64,000 nucleotides of DNA from Lithospermum erythrorhizon (lineage: Eukaryota; Streptophyta; Magnoliopsida; Boraginales; Boraginaceae): positions 1 through 64,000 of the forward strand of contig JADFUC010000646.1 of NCBI GenBank assembly GCA_019722365.1, in the 5' to 3' direction. The notes under the pieces were generated by a model that saw only the letters and a list, made by a program, of their open reading frames with translations, did no database searches and had not been told where the DNA came from. A program made the translations under genes and the position numbers. Shown here one piece after another: positions 35,642 to 46,574 of the stretch. The stretch's first letter is position 1. Each line of letters begins with the position of its first letter.

Positions 35642-36889
35642 GGTTAATTAGTTGTTTGCCCCCAAAACTATAGTTTAATTTTTCAACTGTCCTCGAATTA
35701 TCGCCTTTTGTGAATGCCCTTGGACCTATTATTTTAACTTTAAAACAACAACATTTACTTTTAATAATACTAAACTAAAGTATATGAGGCACATTTAAAA
35801 TATTTTACATAATTGTATCAAAACCCCACCACTTTTTTATGTGACTTAACTCTTCTAATGCTTTACTAGAACGATTAAAGTAGAAACTTGAAACAAAAGA
35901 TGGAAGAGAAACTATTTTTCTCTTCCTAAGGGGGTTCGGCTATATGTGGTGGGGAGGAGGAGAGGGTTTTGATTCCTTAAACCAAAAATATAAGCATTAC
36001 TAATTGTGTAGGTTTAAGCCACTTTAAATAGGCAAACTTGGATGAGAGTTTTATGGAGAATAAAACCATCCCCTATTCTCGTGAACCTATTTTTCGTTTC
36101 GAATGTTTCCTTCATGTTTTATTTTAAACCCGGAAAGTTATAATACATTTATTATTAATTCGGTTTTATCAAGCTTGTAGGACCTCTTTAGGACTAACTT
36201 ATTAAGAGTAATATATTTAACAATATTAACCGATTATTGCTTTAATATATAGATACTTAGCGACCCTAGTAAGCCATCAGAACTCTAATGTCAATACCAG
36301 AATCCTAAATATAATTTATTCAACAATTAATATATATTGAACTTATATATTATGAAACAGAAATCTACTGTATAATCAAATCGTTAACGGCATTTTATGA
36401 GATCTTGGCTATCTCATAATTCCAACAGGTAGGGTGAGGGTAGGTGGGGTGTCAAAGAAGAAATTTGTGGTTGGTGAAAGACATGGGGAAAGTCTGTGGG
36501 AGGAGGGGTAGGGAGGGTGCGTGGCTTCAAAGAAAAATTGGTAGTTGGTGAAAGTTCGAGGAAAGTTCAGTGGTGAAGGAAGGCGGGGGGAGTGGTAGCG
36601 GGTGGCCAAAGAAGAAATTTGTGGTTGGTAAAAGTTCAGGAGGAAATTTTAGAGAAGAGGGGTAGAATAGGTGGGGTGTGTCAAAGAAGAAAGTGGTAGA
36701 AGTTTTATTCTAATTATGTAAAATATTTTAAATGTATCCCTATACTTTAGTTTAGTGTTAGGGGTAAAGTAGTCATTTTAATATTTAAAGTTGAAATAAT
36801 AGGTTCGTGAGATATCCGGAAAGAACCTGATAGTTCAAGAGGCAAGTTGAAACTTAAACGATAGATTAGGGGCAAACAGCTAATTAGCC
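35642..36889. mobile_element. DNA element with long terminal inverted repeats (MULE/foldback-like)
   Basis: A 1248-bp unit has inverted ends of about 180 bp. The left end begins GGTTAATTAGTTGTTTGCCC; the right end read inward begins GGCTAATTAGCTGTTTGCCC. The arms stay similar through CTAAACTAAAGTATA and TTTAAAATATTTTACATAAT. AAATTA directly flanks both ends (35636-35641 and 36890-36895), possibly a short target duplication. The interior has no transposase ORF and includes a G-rich minisatellite (36420-36700). Long TIRs suggest a Mutator-like non-autonomous element, but a 6-bp duplication is shorter than usual for that group. Confidence 0.7.
36420..36700. repeat. G-rich minisatellite inside the inverted-repeat element
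   Basis: The phrase CAAAGAAGAAATTTGTGGTT, or close variants, followed by GGTGAAAGTTC and a G-rich spacer, recurs about four times at irregular spacing of roughly 65-90 bp. Purine bias is strong on the plus strand. Confidence 0.7.
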
Positions 36890-37019
36890 AAATTATTATG
36901 ACTATAACTAAGTAAAATAAGAATAATGTAAAAAAACATTATAAATGATATGAGAGGAGAATATTTTATTTACTGATATGAAGATAAGAAACAAATTTAA
37001 TCTAACAATTTTTATGTAA

Positions 37020-37410
37020 ATATCATTTTCATATGGTTTTGGTATTTCGCATTTTCACAAGACCTGGGCTATTTTATATAATTTTGATATTTTTAATACC
37101 AAGAATGTTATTTCATATGGTTTTGGTATTTTTCAATACCACAAGACTGTCATTTTTATATGATTTTAATATTTCTCAATACCAATTTGGTGAATACCAT
37201 TTTCATATGGTTTTGTATTTCTCAATGCCAAGAATACCATTTTTATATGATTTTGATATTTCTCAATACCACAAGAATGTCATTTTCATATGATTTTGCA
37301 TTTCAATATCACAAGAATACCATATTTATATGGTTTTGATATTTTAATACCACTAGAATACCATATTCATATGGTTTTGGTATTTTTCAATACCACAAGA
37401 ATACCATTTT
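37020..37410. repeat. AT-rich minisatellite
   Basis: Units of about 40-50 bp, each containing TTTCATATGGTTTTGGTATT and CAATACCACAAGAATACCAT with variations, recur about eight times. TTTTGGTATT and AATACCA are complementary, so each unit can fold on itself. Confidence 0.85.
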
Positions 37411-37880
37411 CGAGAAATTTGGCAAAGTGGCACACATTTTGAACTCATTTTAACTTCTAACACCTTTTTTTATAATTAGCACACTTTTCCTGCGAAAACA
37501 CTAAAATGTCCCTAAAAAACATAACATCATTTCATCCTCATTTCTTCTTCCTCTCAAACCACCATCAGGACCCACCCCACCCCTCTCCCTCTCCTATTGC
37601 ACCACCATCGCTCTACCCACCGCCTTCCTTCCTTCCCACGGCACCACTCTCCCTTCCCTCCCACGCCTCTATTTTCGCAACCCCTTCCCCACCCTTTTCC
37701 CCGCGAATTCTCCCAACCGATGAGCCACAACCCCTCCCCCCAACTTAGTTTTAAAAATACCTCCATCCCCAAACCAAGGTCACGTGTGTATGATCCGGGA
37801 TAAGAGAGGAGGGAGTGGTGGCTGGCGAGGAGGTAGTGGTGGCGTTGCACTTTTGATATTCTTTTTGTAGAGTTGAGAAA

Positions 37881-38277
37881 GAGTTAATTGTCAAAATAGT
37901 CTTATATAGTGGGCACGAATTCTAATCTTCTTGATCCTTAGTAGTAGCAACGTGAAAGCACTTTGGTCCTCGAGCAAGGACACAATGTTGCACTTTGGTC
38001 TCCGATAGTGACACAATTGTTGCACTTTGGTCCCCGATAGTAACACAATTTTTCCGTTAAGTTTAGACGGAGACGTTAGTTTGGAGACCAAAGTGCAACA
38101 ATTATGTCACTATCGGAGACCAAAGTGCTACGTTGCCATTATTGGGGACCAAAGTGCAAACACGTTAACTATCCGCAACACTTTGCCAATATCTAGGATC
38201 AAACTGCAACAATCTAACTATCTGGAATCAAAGTACAATTTGATCTCACTATCTGGGACCATTTTATCAATTAGCTC
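37881..38277. mobile_element. Foldback-type element of CTTTGGTCC repeats
   Basis: The left half carries repeated GTTGCACTTTGGTCTCCGAT units; the right half carries their complements (GAGACCAAAGTGCAACAATT, GGGACCAAAGTGCAA). The outer ends are inverted: GAGTTAATTGTCAAAATAGTC on the left, against GAGCTAATTGATAAAATGGTC read inward from the right. Total about 400 bp. Such foldbacks are common, non-coding and non-autonomous in plant genomes. No clear target duplication was found. Confidence 0.8.
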
Positions 38278-39127
38278 TGTAATTATTAAATGGTATTTAC
38301 TAATGTTTCTTTGGCATTTTACTATTAAAAGATATTTCTCAGAAACATCAATGTGTAGTAAAAGACAACTCTTCAAAGAGAGTTCCAGCTATTAGCAATT
38401 TATGGAACTAATTATGGAACCAGGAGGAAGGTGCTTTGGAAATCATTGGTGAGTCCATTAATCCATAAAAACATACTTTTTGAGTGTAATCATGGATCAT
38501 ACACCCTATTCACCATAACTAAAAAATTTGTTGATTTCTTTAATTAAGAACACTCCACTCCACTTCTACACTGAAAATAGTTTGCTGCCATAACTAATTT
38601 CCCAAAAGGAGCAAAGGAATCGTTGCAATTGGTATATTGGTATAAGTTGACACAAATTTCTCAGGAGCAAAATGATTCAATATTAGCATTTAAATTCCTG
38701 CTGTTGACACAATGTTCATCATCTACACACACAACATATTTGTTCAGGTTAATTGGTATATTTGTTAAGTACAATAATTCCTATCACTTTTTTACCCGCA
38801 AATTTCCTCAGGTCTTTCCATTGTTCGTTAGTATGATGTCGGACACATCATATACCGGACAGACTGACACCATCTAGTGAACGTTATTGTTAAAAGCACC
38901 CGGGAACTAGTGTTATCGCAAAATGATGTTCAATTCGTTCCCTAACTGGCGTGTAAATTATGTCTATAAATGATGTTCCAGTATAATTGTTTCAATTTAA
39001 CAGAGTCCTTAAGGCCAATCCATCTAAAAGAACACAACATCAAGCATAGGTAAATAGCACAAAGGGCACCTATAGAAGAAAACAAGAAAAATTGCAAATG
39101 GTTGCAGAGTACAACTGCAGAAGAACT
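38278..39127. other. Intergenic, downstream of the EF1-beta gene
   Basis: Short ORFs only, none with recognisable domains. It contains the 3' flank of the minus-strand EF1-beta gene. Confidence 0.5.
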
Positions 39128-42100
39128 TCAAATCTTGTTGAATGCAACAATGTCACAACTCTGAACATACTCATTGATGGGCTCAACGGTGAGACGCTCT
39201 TCAATCATTGTGTCCACAGAAACAAGGTCATCAACAATGGTAAGCATTATCTGCAACTTCTTGATTCCATAACCGACGGGCACCAATTTTGCTGCAAAGT
39301 TAATGACATAATTGCTTTAGTGGAGGGGAAAAAAATGAGGACTGCAGAAAACAAATTAAAGTGCAACATATCATGCTGTCATGCTGGTAATGCCAGTGAC
39401 CCTGATAGTATGATTGCAAAACAGACATGCTTCGGATAAGTAAACATACATGCACCCCAAAAAAGTCCTTCCATCTCAACAGAGCGAACAGCCTCTTCCA
39501 ACTTCTTCATGTCAGTCTCATCATCCCAAGGCTTGACATCCAAAAGTACAGATGATTTTCCACCTGCCGATAAACAGTAAGGAAAGATGAAAAACTATAT
39601 TCAAATGTTTTTTCCGATCTTTCCATATAATCTATACACGACTTCACGTTTAATGATGTCATTACTGAACAATTAAAATTTCTCCCCATCCCATACAAAA
39701 TTAAAATTCAACGGCAACATACTCTCTTTCTTTTTAGTGGATGCTTTGGTAGACTCCCTTGCTTCCGCTGCCTTCTTCTCTTCCTCTGTCTCATCACCAA
39801 AGAGGTCAAGGTCATCATCGTCCTCACCGACAGGGGCTTCCTGCATTTTTAAGTTCATGAAAAGAAGAAAAAAAATCGAAAGTATGTCCAATCAGTTCGA
39901 ATCCAAACAATGCAAACTCTATAAATACTAATACAAACTTGTGATGAAATGTTGAAAACAAACATGCTTTCACATAGTCCCAAATGCTAAAGAGGGAAAA
40001 AAGATCTACTGTAAAGATTTTTAATTGCACCGAATAATAGAAAGACATATTATTTGCACTCGCTCGGCTTATGTGGAAGTAGACACTTAATTTATTCCCC
40101 TTGGACTCAACACCAAGTTAATATTTTTTTCGAAACTTCATCGATTTAGTTTTCACCAGACATAGAAGTTCCGAAAATCAATATAATTTATTCAACTTGA
40201 AAAAAAAAACTGTCCAACAATATTCAGGAAATACCTCAGCTGGTGCAGCTTTTGCTGCAGGAGCAGCTCCGCTAACTACCCTCACTCCAACAGCTTTCCC
40301 GGGAAAACTAGATAATACAAATTAACATTACCACCACAAGTGAGTTCTAGAATGACAATTCAATAAAATAATGAAAAACCAACTATATCTAGATTTCAAT
40401 TCACAAGAATTAAAATCCATAAAAAATACTCACCCCATTTCAAAAAGATTAACAAGTTTTAAATTTTGATGGTTGACTTTTTAAATTATGAATTCAAATA
40501 TTGTTGTGAATTGAAATCAACAAAAATACTCCCGCCATTTGAAAAAGATTATCAAGTTCTAAATTTTGATGGTTAAATTTTAGATTTTTAATTCAAATAT
40601 TATTATATAATATTTGGTGAAAAATATATCAACATATAGTATTTTAAACCTCTTTCCATGTCCTATGAAGTCAAACATTATAAGTACATTCTCTCTGGCC
40701 TAGATATAATGCAAATAAATTAAAACGACCATTACACTACCGACGCTTATCTATCAGGCGGTAGATAGCGCCGACACTTTACTCAATAATTCGAAACTGC
40801 CCTCTCTATTTCACAAGCAGCAGTTAACGCTGCACTATTATCTCAGCCTCCCCTTTACCCCACTTAAAGTCGAGACTCTTTCAACATATTGTGATGTTGA
40901 TGTATAGTATTTAAAACCTACTTTACATTTAACATGATAATATTTGATTTAAATCAAAATTATGAGTGTCAAAAAACACCTACACAATTCTTTTGATTTA
41001 TTCCATTGACGCTTAAACTATACAATATTACACAACGATATTTGAGTGAAAAAACAAGAACACGATAGTACCTAGAGGCGAGGTGTGAAGATACTGTCTG
41101 GTACCACTGGCTGGCATTAGGGTACAGATCCGAGCTCGGCTCCGACAAAACCACGCCGTACACCTTCACGTCATCCTTGGTAATCTTGTCGCTATAATAG
41201 AATAATCAAAATTAATCATCAAACTAAAAATGAGGAAAACAAATATTGCTCAATAATAAAACGACAATTGTTTTGAAACAAAAAAAATTAGGCTAAAACG
41301 ACAACTAAAAAAATATATGGAGTATTATGTGAAAAATACTTATTCTAGATACGACTTACAATTTAAAAGACAATTATGAGTCCAAACGTTAGCTCATAGA
41401 CCTGATCTCGAATGAGAATTGAATTACCATACAACTAAATGCGAGAAAATTAAGAGGATAATAATGAAGATTCTTAAAGATCCAACATTCATAAGTGCCA
41501 CAAAATGCATCAATTTGTTTTGAAAAATATCAAAATATAGTATGTTCAACTTAATTCAAAGACTAATCATATAGGGCAGTTTTTACAAATTCAAAACAAT
41601 ATTTGTTTAAAGTACAATTTTATTCCTATTTAATTTTGTCAAATTTCAACAAATACTATTAATCTCTCTTCTGTGTGTTTAATATTCAAACAATAAATCT
41701 ATTCATTCAATGTGAAACAAAAGATAATCATTTAGATATAATAATTATATCAATTAATTAAGTAGTGATAAAATTGTCTTTAGCCAAATATTACTCTAAA
41801 TTCTAACGGTTGAATATGCTTTGAATCTATGTCATTGCTAAACCATCAAGACGAGCTATGGGATCGGTGGTCGCAAACTCCGACTCGGATTTTTGGCCTC
41901 GCTGGGAGCATCGCTCCGCAATCGGCCCTCTAGGGGCCGATTGAGCTTTGATTTGGCCGTTTCTAAATGAGACAATCGCTCCTAGTCGCCTCCTCCAGGC
42001 GATCACTGGCGGCTTAAGTTGTAACAAATACTCTTGAACACCATTTTGAATCATAGTAACCTAAACATCTAATATAGGAAAACTATATATTTCTGCTTAG

Positions 42101-42692
42101 ATTATATAATGCTTTAGCCTTTAAACTATTACGAGCTAAAAGAATCCTCTCTTTTAAGTTATTGAACCAGCCAATCTAATTCGTCGTAACACTCATAACG
42201 ATCGACGACGAAGATCCCATTGTATTCCGGAAGCTCGTAGCATTGTTCCTGGATAAACCCTTAATTATCGATTTTTCCACCAATAATGCCTACACCTTCA
42301 ACAATGTTCTAAAAAGATAGATTCCGTAATAAGTTTTTGATATTCAGTAACCCTGTTAAAAAGTAATCACAAAAATCCAAATATTTATCTATCCAGCCAT
42401 AAGGTAGATCAGCGGCTACTCCTCAAATACGAAAATAATTATGCATCATTGGCGTACCAGTAGCAGCTTGGAATAGGTGATATATTAATTCTCTTTCTGG
42501 AAAAATATAGCATGAACTAGCCTATTCGATTAACTCTAAAGTTGGATAAACAAAAAAAAAGGGCGGTCGTATAAAGATGGATATAGTAATAATGTTGAGA
42601 AATTACCAGCAAATGTAGGATTTGCCAGACAGAAAATCGTCGAGTGCCTTGAGGCCAGATTCAGTATGGAGATCTGAGAATGTTACCGCCAT
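39128..42692 (-). CDS. Elongation factor 1-beta (eEF1B guanine-nucleotide exchange subunit)
   Basis: It reloads eEF1A with GTP during translation elongation and belongs to the cytosolic eEF1B complex. Six exons on the minus strand: 42692-42607, 41191-41072, 40307-40235, 39840-39723, 39563-39450, 39291-39128. They total 675 nt, 224 aa, the family length. The N-terminus ([20 protein letters not shown]) is the GST-C-like part. An acidic linker follows ([19 protein letters not shown]). The C-terminal exchange domain has the hallmark blocks [40 protein letters not shown] and [20 protein letters not shown], ending in [10 protein letters not shown]. Intron 1 (1.4 kb) contains plastid DNA and a GC-rich patch. 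Residue 29 is Cys across the first junction. Otherwise the protein looks intact. Confidence 0.93.
40430..40600. repeat. Duplicated MITE-like segment in EF1-beta intron 2
   Basis: ACTCACCCCATTTCAAAAAG then TTTTAAATTTTGATGGTTGA (about 40430-40490) is repeated as ACTCCCGCCATTTGAAAAAG then TCTAAATTTTGATGGTTAAA (about 40528-40585). The CTCCC start suggests two copies of one Stowaway-like terminus in direct orientation. Confidence 0.65.
41820..42060. repeat. GC-rich insertion of unknown origin in EF1-beta intron 1
   Basis: A block much richer in G+C than its surroundings (for example GGCCCTCTAGGGGCCGATTG and CGCCTCCTCCAGGCGATCAC) includes short palindromes. An ORF on the minus strand gives no recognised domain. 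It abuts the plastid-derived segment but does not look like plastid sequence, so it is probably a transposon fragment. Confidence 0.45.
42120..42540 (-). pseudogene. Nuclear insertion of plastid DNA: ndhH fragment
   Basis: The minus strand translates, with frameshifts and stops, into pieces of plastid ndhH (NADH dehydrogenase-like subunit H, 49 kDa): [43 protein letters not shown] and [11 protein letters not shown], in the correct order. The sequence is plastid-type, not mitochondrial nad7. Multiple indels and stop codons mean an old insertion that cannot encode a protein. It lies in intron 1 of the EF1-beta gene, in the same orientation as that gene. Confidence 0.85.
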
Positions 42693-42780
42693 TTTATTCC
42701 TTTCAGTTTCTTCTGGCGGACAGAAAAAGCAAGACGAAGATACTTGGTACTTGTTTATTAATGTTGTAGGAGTCTCTGCT

Positions 42781-42788
42781 TATTTATA
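42781..42788 (-). promoter_or_regulatory. Probable TATA box of the EF1-beta gene
   Basis: TATAAATA on the minus strand lies about 90 bp upstream of the ATG at 42692. An AACCCTA telo-box-like motif, frequent in promoters of translation genes, lies at 42801-42807. Assignment is by position and motif only. Confidence 0.5.
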
Positions 42789-42829
42789 CACAATATTCTT
42801 AACCCTACGACCTAGGACTGTCTCCTCTC

Positions 42830-44837
42830 CTCACCATCCAAAATTTATTCTTTCTTTTTTTAATGGCTTATATTTCTCCTTAATTTTAATTTTATTTATT
42901 TACTTAGAAAACTCGATTTGATGGTAAAATTATATTTGTAGTTTTGTTACACATAAATACATAATAATTGCATGACATTTGGTACACAATTTTTTTAAAA
43001 TTATTCACTTAAAAAACTCGATTTGATAGCTAAATTATATTTATAGAAATTTATAGTTATGTTACACATAATAAGTGCATCATATTTGGTGTACAAAAAT
43101 ATAAAAAATTTGCTATAAACTTATTATTAAATGAACGAATTATCAATTCAAAAGTATTTAATTATTATTCAAAAACTTTTAAATTAAAAGTGTGATCGAT
43201 TGAATATAAATTATCATAAAGTTTACTTAAAAAATAATTAACATAACCCTAATTATATATAGTGGCATAACTTTAAAGATTAAAATATAATCTAACGATC
43301 TAACCTGCTGAAGCTTAGCACTTCGACCTTTCAAAGCTCAAGGTTTAAATCTTATTTGTATTTAATGGTTATGAATCATTAAATTAATGTTAGTATAACA
43401 TTTTTCATTGCGTGAAAGCCAATTAGTATATTTTCATGTAAATAACTTATAATTGCTTCGTATATCTCGAACTTTTCAAAGTGTAAGGCCATAATATGTA
43501 GCCTTCTGATAATGTCGATATCAACGCCGGACTGACACGTGATGAACATGTGATATTTATTTCAAATTAATTGACGCTTTTGCAGGATTAGAAACAGAAT
43601 TTTTTTAATACAAATTACTTTTTATTCACTAATTCAAAATTATAAAAATTGGATATAATTGAATTTGTTTTTAAAAATATTTTTCAAATATTATTTTTTG
43701 TAATTTTTCATAATGTTCATAAAAGAATCAAGATTAAAGTTATATATAAAAAAACGGTAAAGTCAATTAATTAAAACGAAGATAATTATTAAACTGAAGA
43801 TGCAATAATGTAGAAAACGAAAATGAAAAGATTGAATTTGATTATTTGAATTCAAGCCGTTTTAGTCTCCATCAATCTAAAATGAGCATGGAAAGCTACA
43901 ATATGCTCATTTCATCTTTTGTCAACTTTAGCACAAGAGAGAATATCCGCATAATCACTCATTCACCTTCCCCTGGCCCCCTCACCATCAAATTATAAGA
44001 AGCACTTAAATTGTTACATAATTACATTACATTGTTTTCAGAGTATTTCGACATTTACGTATACTGGCGTAAAACTTCGACTATTAATCATTAATTACTC
44101 ATTATTTTTATAAATATAAAATTTATATCATTGTATTCGCTCAAATGGGCCATAATATTATTTTTTAATAATTTTTTGAACATATAATTTAAAAATAATT
44201 GATAGTCAAAATTCCACCTCGATATTTAAAAACATTAAATAAAAAAAACGGAGAGAGTACATGTTTTTAATACTCCACTTTAAGAGTTTTGCATTTTGTT
44301 AAACTTGATCATGATGGGTTGGTTCCATTAGGATTTGTAAAACTTAATTTTATTTGAACGTTATCTCCATATTAGCAAAAAAAGAACTAAAATGAGTCCG
44401 AAGTTTTACATTTCAACAAATGAACAATGTCACAATTACATACTTCTTCAATTCCTTTTTTTAAAGATCATTTAATTTTGCATAAAATTTAATAAAAATT
44501 TAAATTTATCTTACAAACATAATTTTCTTTCCAATTTTAGTAAAATAAGACCTTAAAAAGGGATTTTTAATTTAGGAAATGATCCTTAAATAAAGGGATC
44601 GATGAAGTAAAATATACTCCGTACTTCTGTCTATAATTCAAGTTTCACTACCTCCACAGTCCATCACCTAAATGATCAAATAATGGCAACAAAACAAATA
44701 AAAGAATAATCAGCATCTTGATACTTGATGGACACATTATACAAGTGGACAAACAATCAACAGGATCCTGAAAGCACAAGCAAAGACTATGTCCACCCGT
44801 GAACCAAAACCATGACTTTTACTTTTTGCCAAAATGA
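42830..44837. other. Intergenic AT-rich region
   Basis: No gene is supported. A tRNA-like motif (CTCAAGGTTTAAATC, about 43350) may be a decayed SINE head. CTCCGT/ACGGAG termini near 44250 and 44620 suggest degenerate Stowaway-type MITEs. Confidence 0.45.
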
Positions 44838-46574
44838 TTAGCACTCAACGCAAACACAAGTGGGGCGTCGAATGACCTCCGGCATATCCACCCCCCTACT
44901 CCACTCCCCTGCGGCGCAATCGTAAACCAACACCAACCCTTCCTTGAACCCCCTTTCCGCCCTCCCACTCCGCCTCAAAATATCATCAATACAACCCATT
45001 ACTTGCACCAATACCACCTTCTCCCCCACACCTATGCAGCTAAACCTCACCGTGCTGTCGAGCCTCACTTGCCCCGCTAGCGGCGGAGTCTTTATTCTAT
45101 CCCATTCGCCAAACCTGCATTGTCCGTATTCTTTTTTATATCTAAGATTACAATAATTCACAATTCTATTTCCTATAATGAGATTCGAACCTTAACCTCA
45201 AGTATCAAGGCGATACTTGTTCAACAGCTAGACCGATTACAATGAATTTCATATCAATTACTTTCATATAATAATCAATTATTACTATTTGCCTATTTCA
45301 TATAATACCTGGGACATTTTCTTGATGCATTGAACTTCCAGAATGAAAGGTCGACGGCGTGGCTGGAGAGGATATAGATGTGCCCGGCAGCAGCAGTGGC
45401 CGCCACCACACATCCGCCAGTAGGGACAGATCTGCTCCGAAGCCACACATTGCCCTCAACATCGTACAAGTCCATGGTACTAGCGTAGACATGAGGCGGC
45501 CCCTCAACTCTCGCCTCATCCGCCGCGGTCCCAACTCTGAGGCCTCCGATCACATACAAGATCCCGTCTATCGATGCTCCGATACACCCGTACCTGTCAG
45601 CAAACTAATGAATATATATTTCCTGAAATATAAACGGCAACATACTCCCTACGTTTTTTATAACAGATGCTCTAAACATTTACATATCGACATGAAAATA
45701 AAAAGATATTAAATATACGCTTAACATCAAAACGCAGAATCTATTAATTATCCGAAATTATATAATTTGGCCGATTGACAATTTAAATATAAAAATATTC
45801 AAAAAGACATTAAAACGTATTGGGCCAAGTAATTTATTATGCTAAAACGACAACTATTTCAAAACAAAAAATTTAGCCTAAAATAACAACTAAAAAAACG
45901 AACATCACAAACCTCTTCTTGGGAGCATCACAAACAACTCTCCAAGTATTCATCTCCGGGTCGAACTCCTCCACTGCCAGACTCCGGGGACATCCTCCGG
46001 CGACGTAGAGTTTTCCGGCGACTGCGGCGGCGGCAAACTTCTTTCTGGGGATTAGCGTTCCAGGCATTTGTGTGACTGTTCCAGTCCATGAGTCGCATTG
46101 GAGCATCGCACTCGTCCCGATTATATATATCTTCCTCCCTATAGAAGCTAGTCTTGGACTCGAAAAGGGCGAGTAGAAACTCCCGGATTCGAGTATTGCT
46201 TGGTGTTTCGGGGAGAATGAAGATATCTTCCAGGAGGAATAACTGGGGAGTAGGTGATGACAAGCCGCGAAAATGGAGGAGTTGGAAATGGAAATGGAGA
46301 AGATGGTGAGGGTAATGAGGTGGTGATTGAGGCGGAGGTGGTGGAAGGAAGGCGAGTCGAGTAAGAGTGCCCATCGATGACAGACTAATGAGAGGACGGG
46401 GAGGGTTGAGTTGGGTACCCGACAGAGACATTCGAGTAAGAGGTCATCTGGGAGGGAGGCCAATGTGGTGGAGATGGAGGTAGTTAATGGACAAGGTTGG
46501 TGAGTTTGTTGGTTGTTAGGGAAACAAGATTTCATTAGCCATGAGAAATGCCGTGAGTTGCAGTTTTCTGACAT
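44838..46574 (-). CDS. F-box/kelch-repeat protein (At1g23390-like)
   Basis: Predicted SCF ubiquitin-ligase adaptor: the F-box binds SKP1 and the kelch propeller binds the target. Three exons on the minus strand: 46574-45913, 45593-45309, 45114-44838. They total 1224 nt, 407 aa. The F-box lies at about residues 37-80 (LASLPDDLLLECLCRVP). Kelch-type repeats follow: KFAAAAVAGKLYVAGGCPRS, EEFDPEMNTWRVV, YGCIGASIDGILYVIGGLRV, MDLYDVEGNVWLRSRSVPTG, GHIYILSSHAVDLSFWKF. The C-terminus (SCIGVGEKVVLVQVMGCIDD ... VCVEC) matches one plant subfamily. From memory this is typified by Arabidopsis At1g23390, a relative of the KFB proteins that target phenylpropanoid enzymes; the target here is unknown. Splice junctions are canonical. 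Confidence 0.92.
45177..45240 (-). mobile_element. tRNA-derived SINE head in an intron
   Basis: On the minus strand the segment contains a box A-like TAGCTGTTGAACAAG and a perfect box B-like GGTTCGAATCT about 30 bp apart, the layout of a Pol III internal promoter. It does not fold as a complete tRNA, so a SINE head is more likely than a tRNA gene. It lies in intron 2 of the F-box/kelch gene. Confidence 0.5.

Noticed and set aside
37506..37850. Overlapping Pro/Ser-rich ORFs on both strands
   Set aside because: Low-complexity C/T-rich sequence between repeats gives long ORFs on both strands by composition alone.
42120..42540. Mitochondrial nad7 insertion
   Set aside because: The peptide blocks ([15 protein letters not shown]) match plastid ndhH, not nad7.
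45177..45240. tRNA gene
   Set aside because: Box A and box B are present but there is no complete acceptor stem or full cloverleaf; a SINE head fits better.
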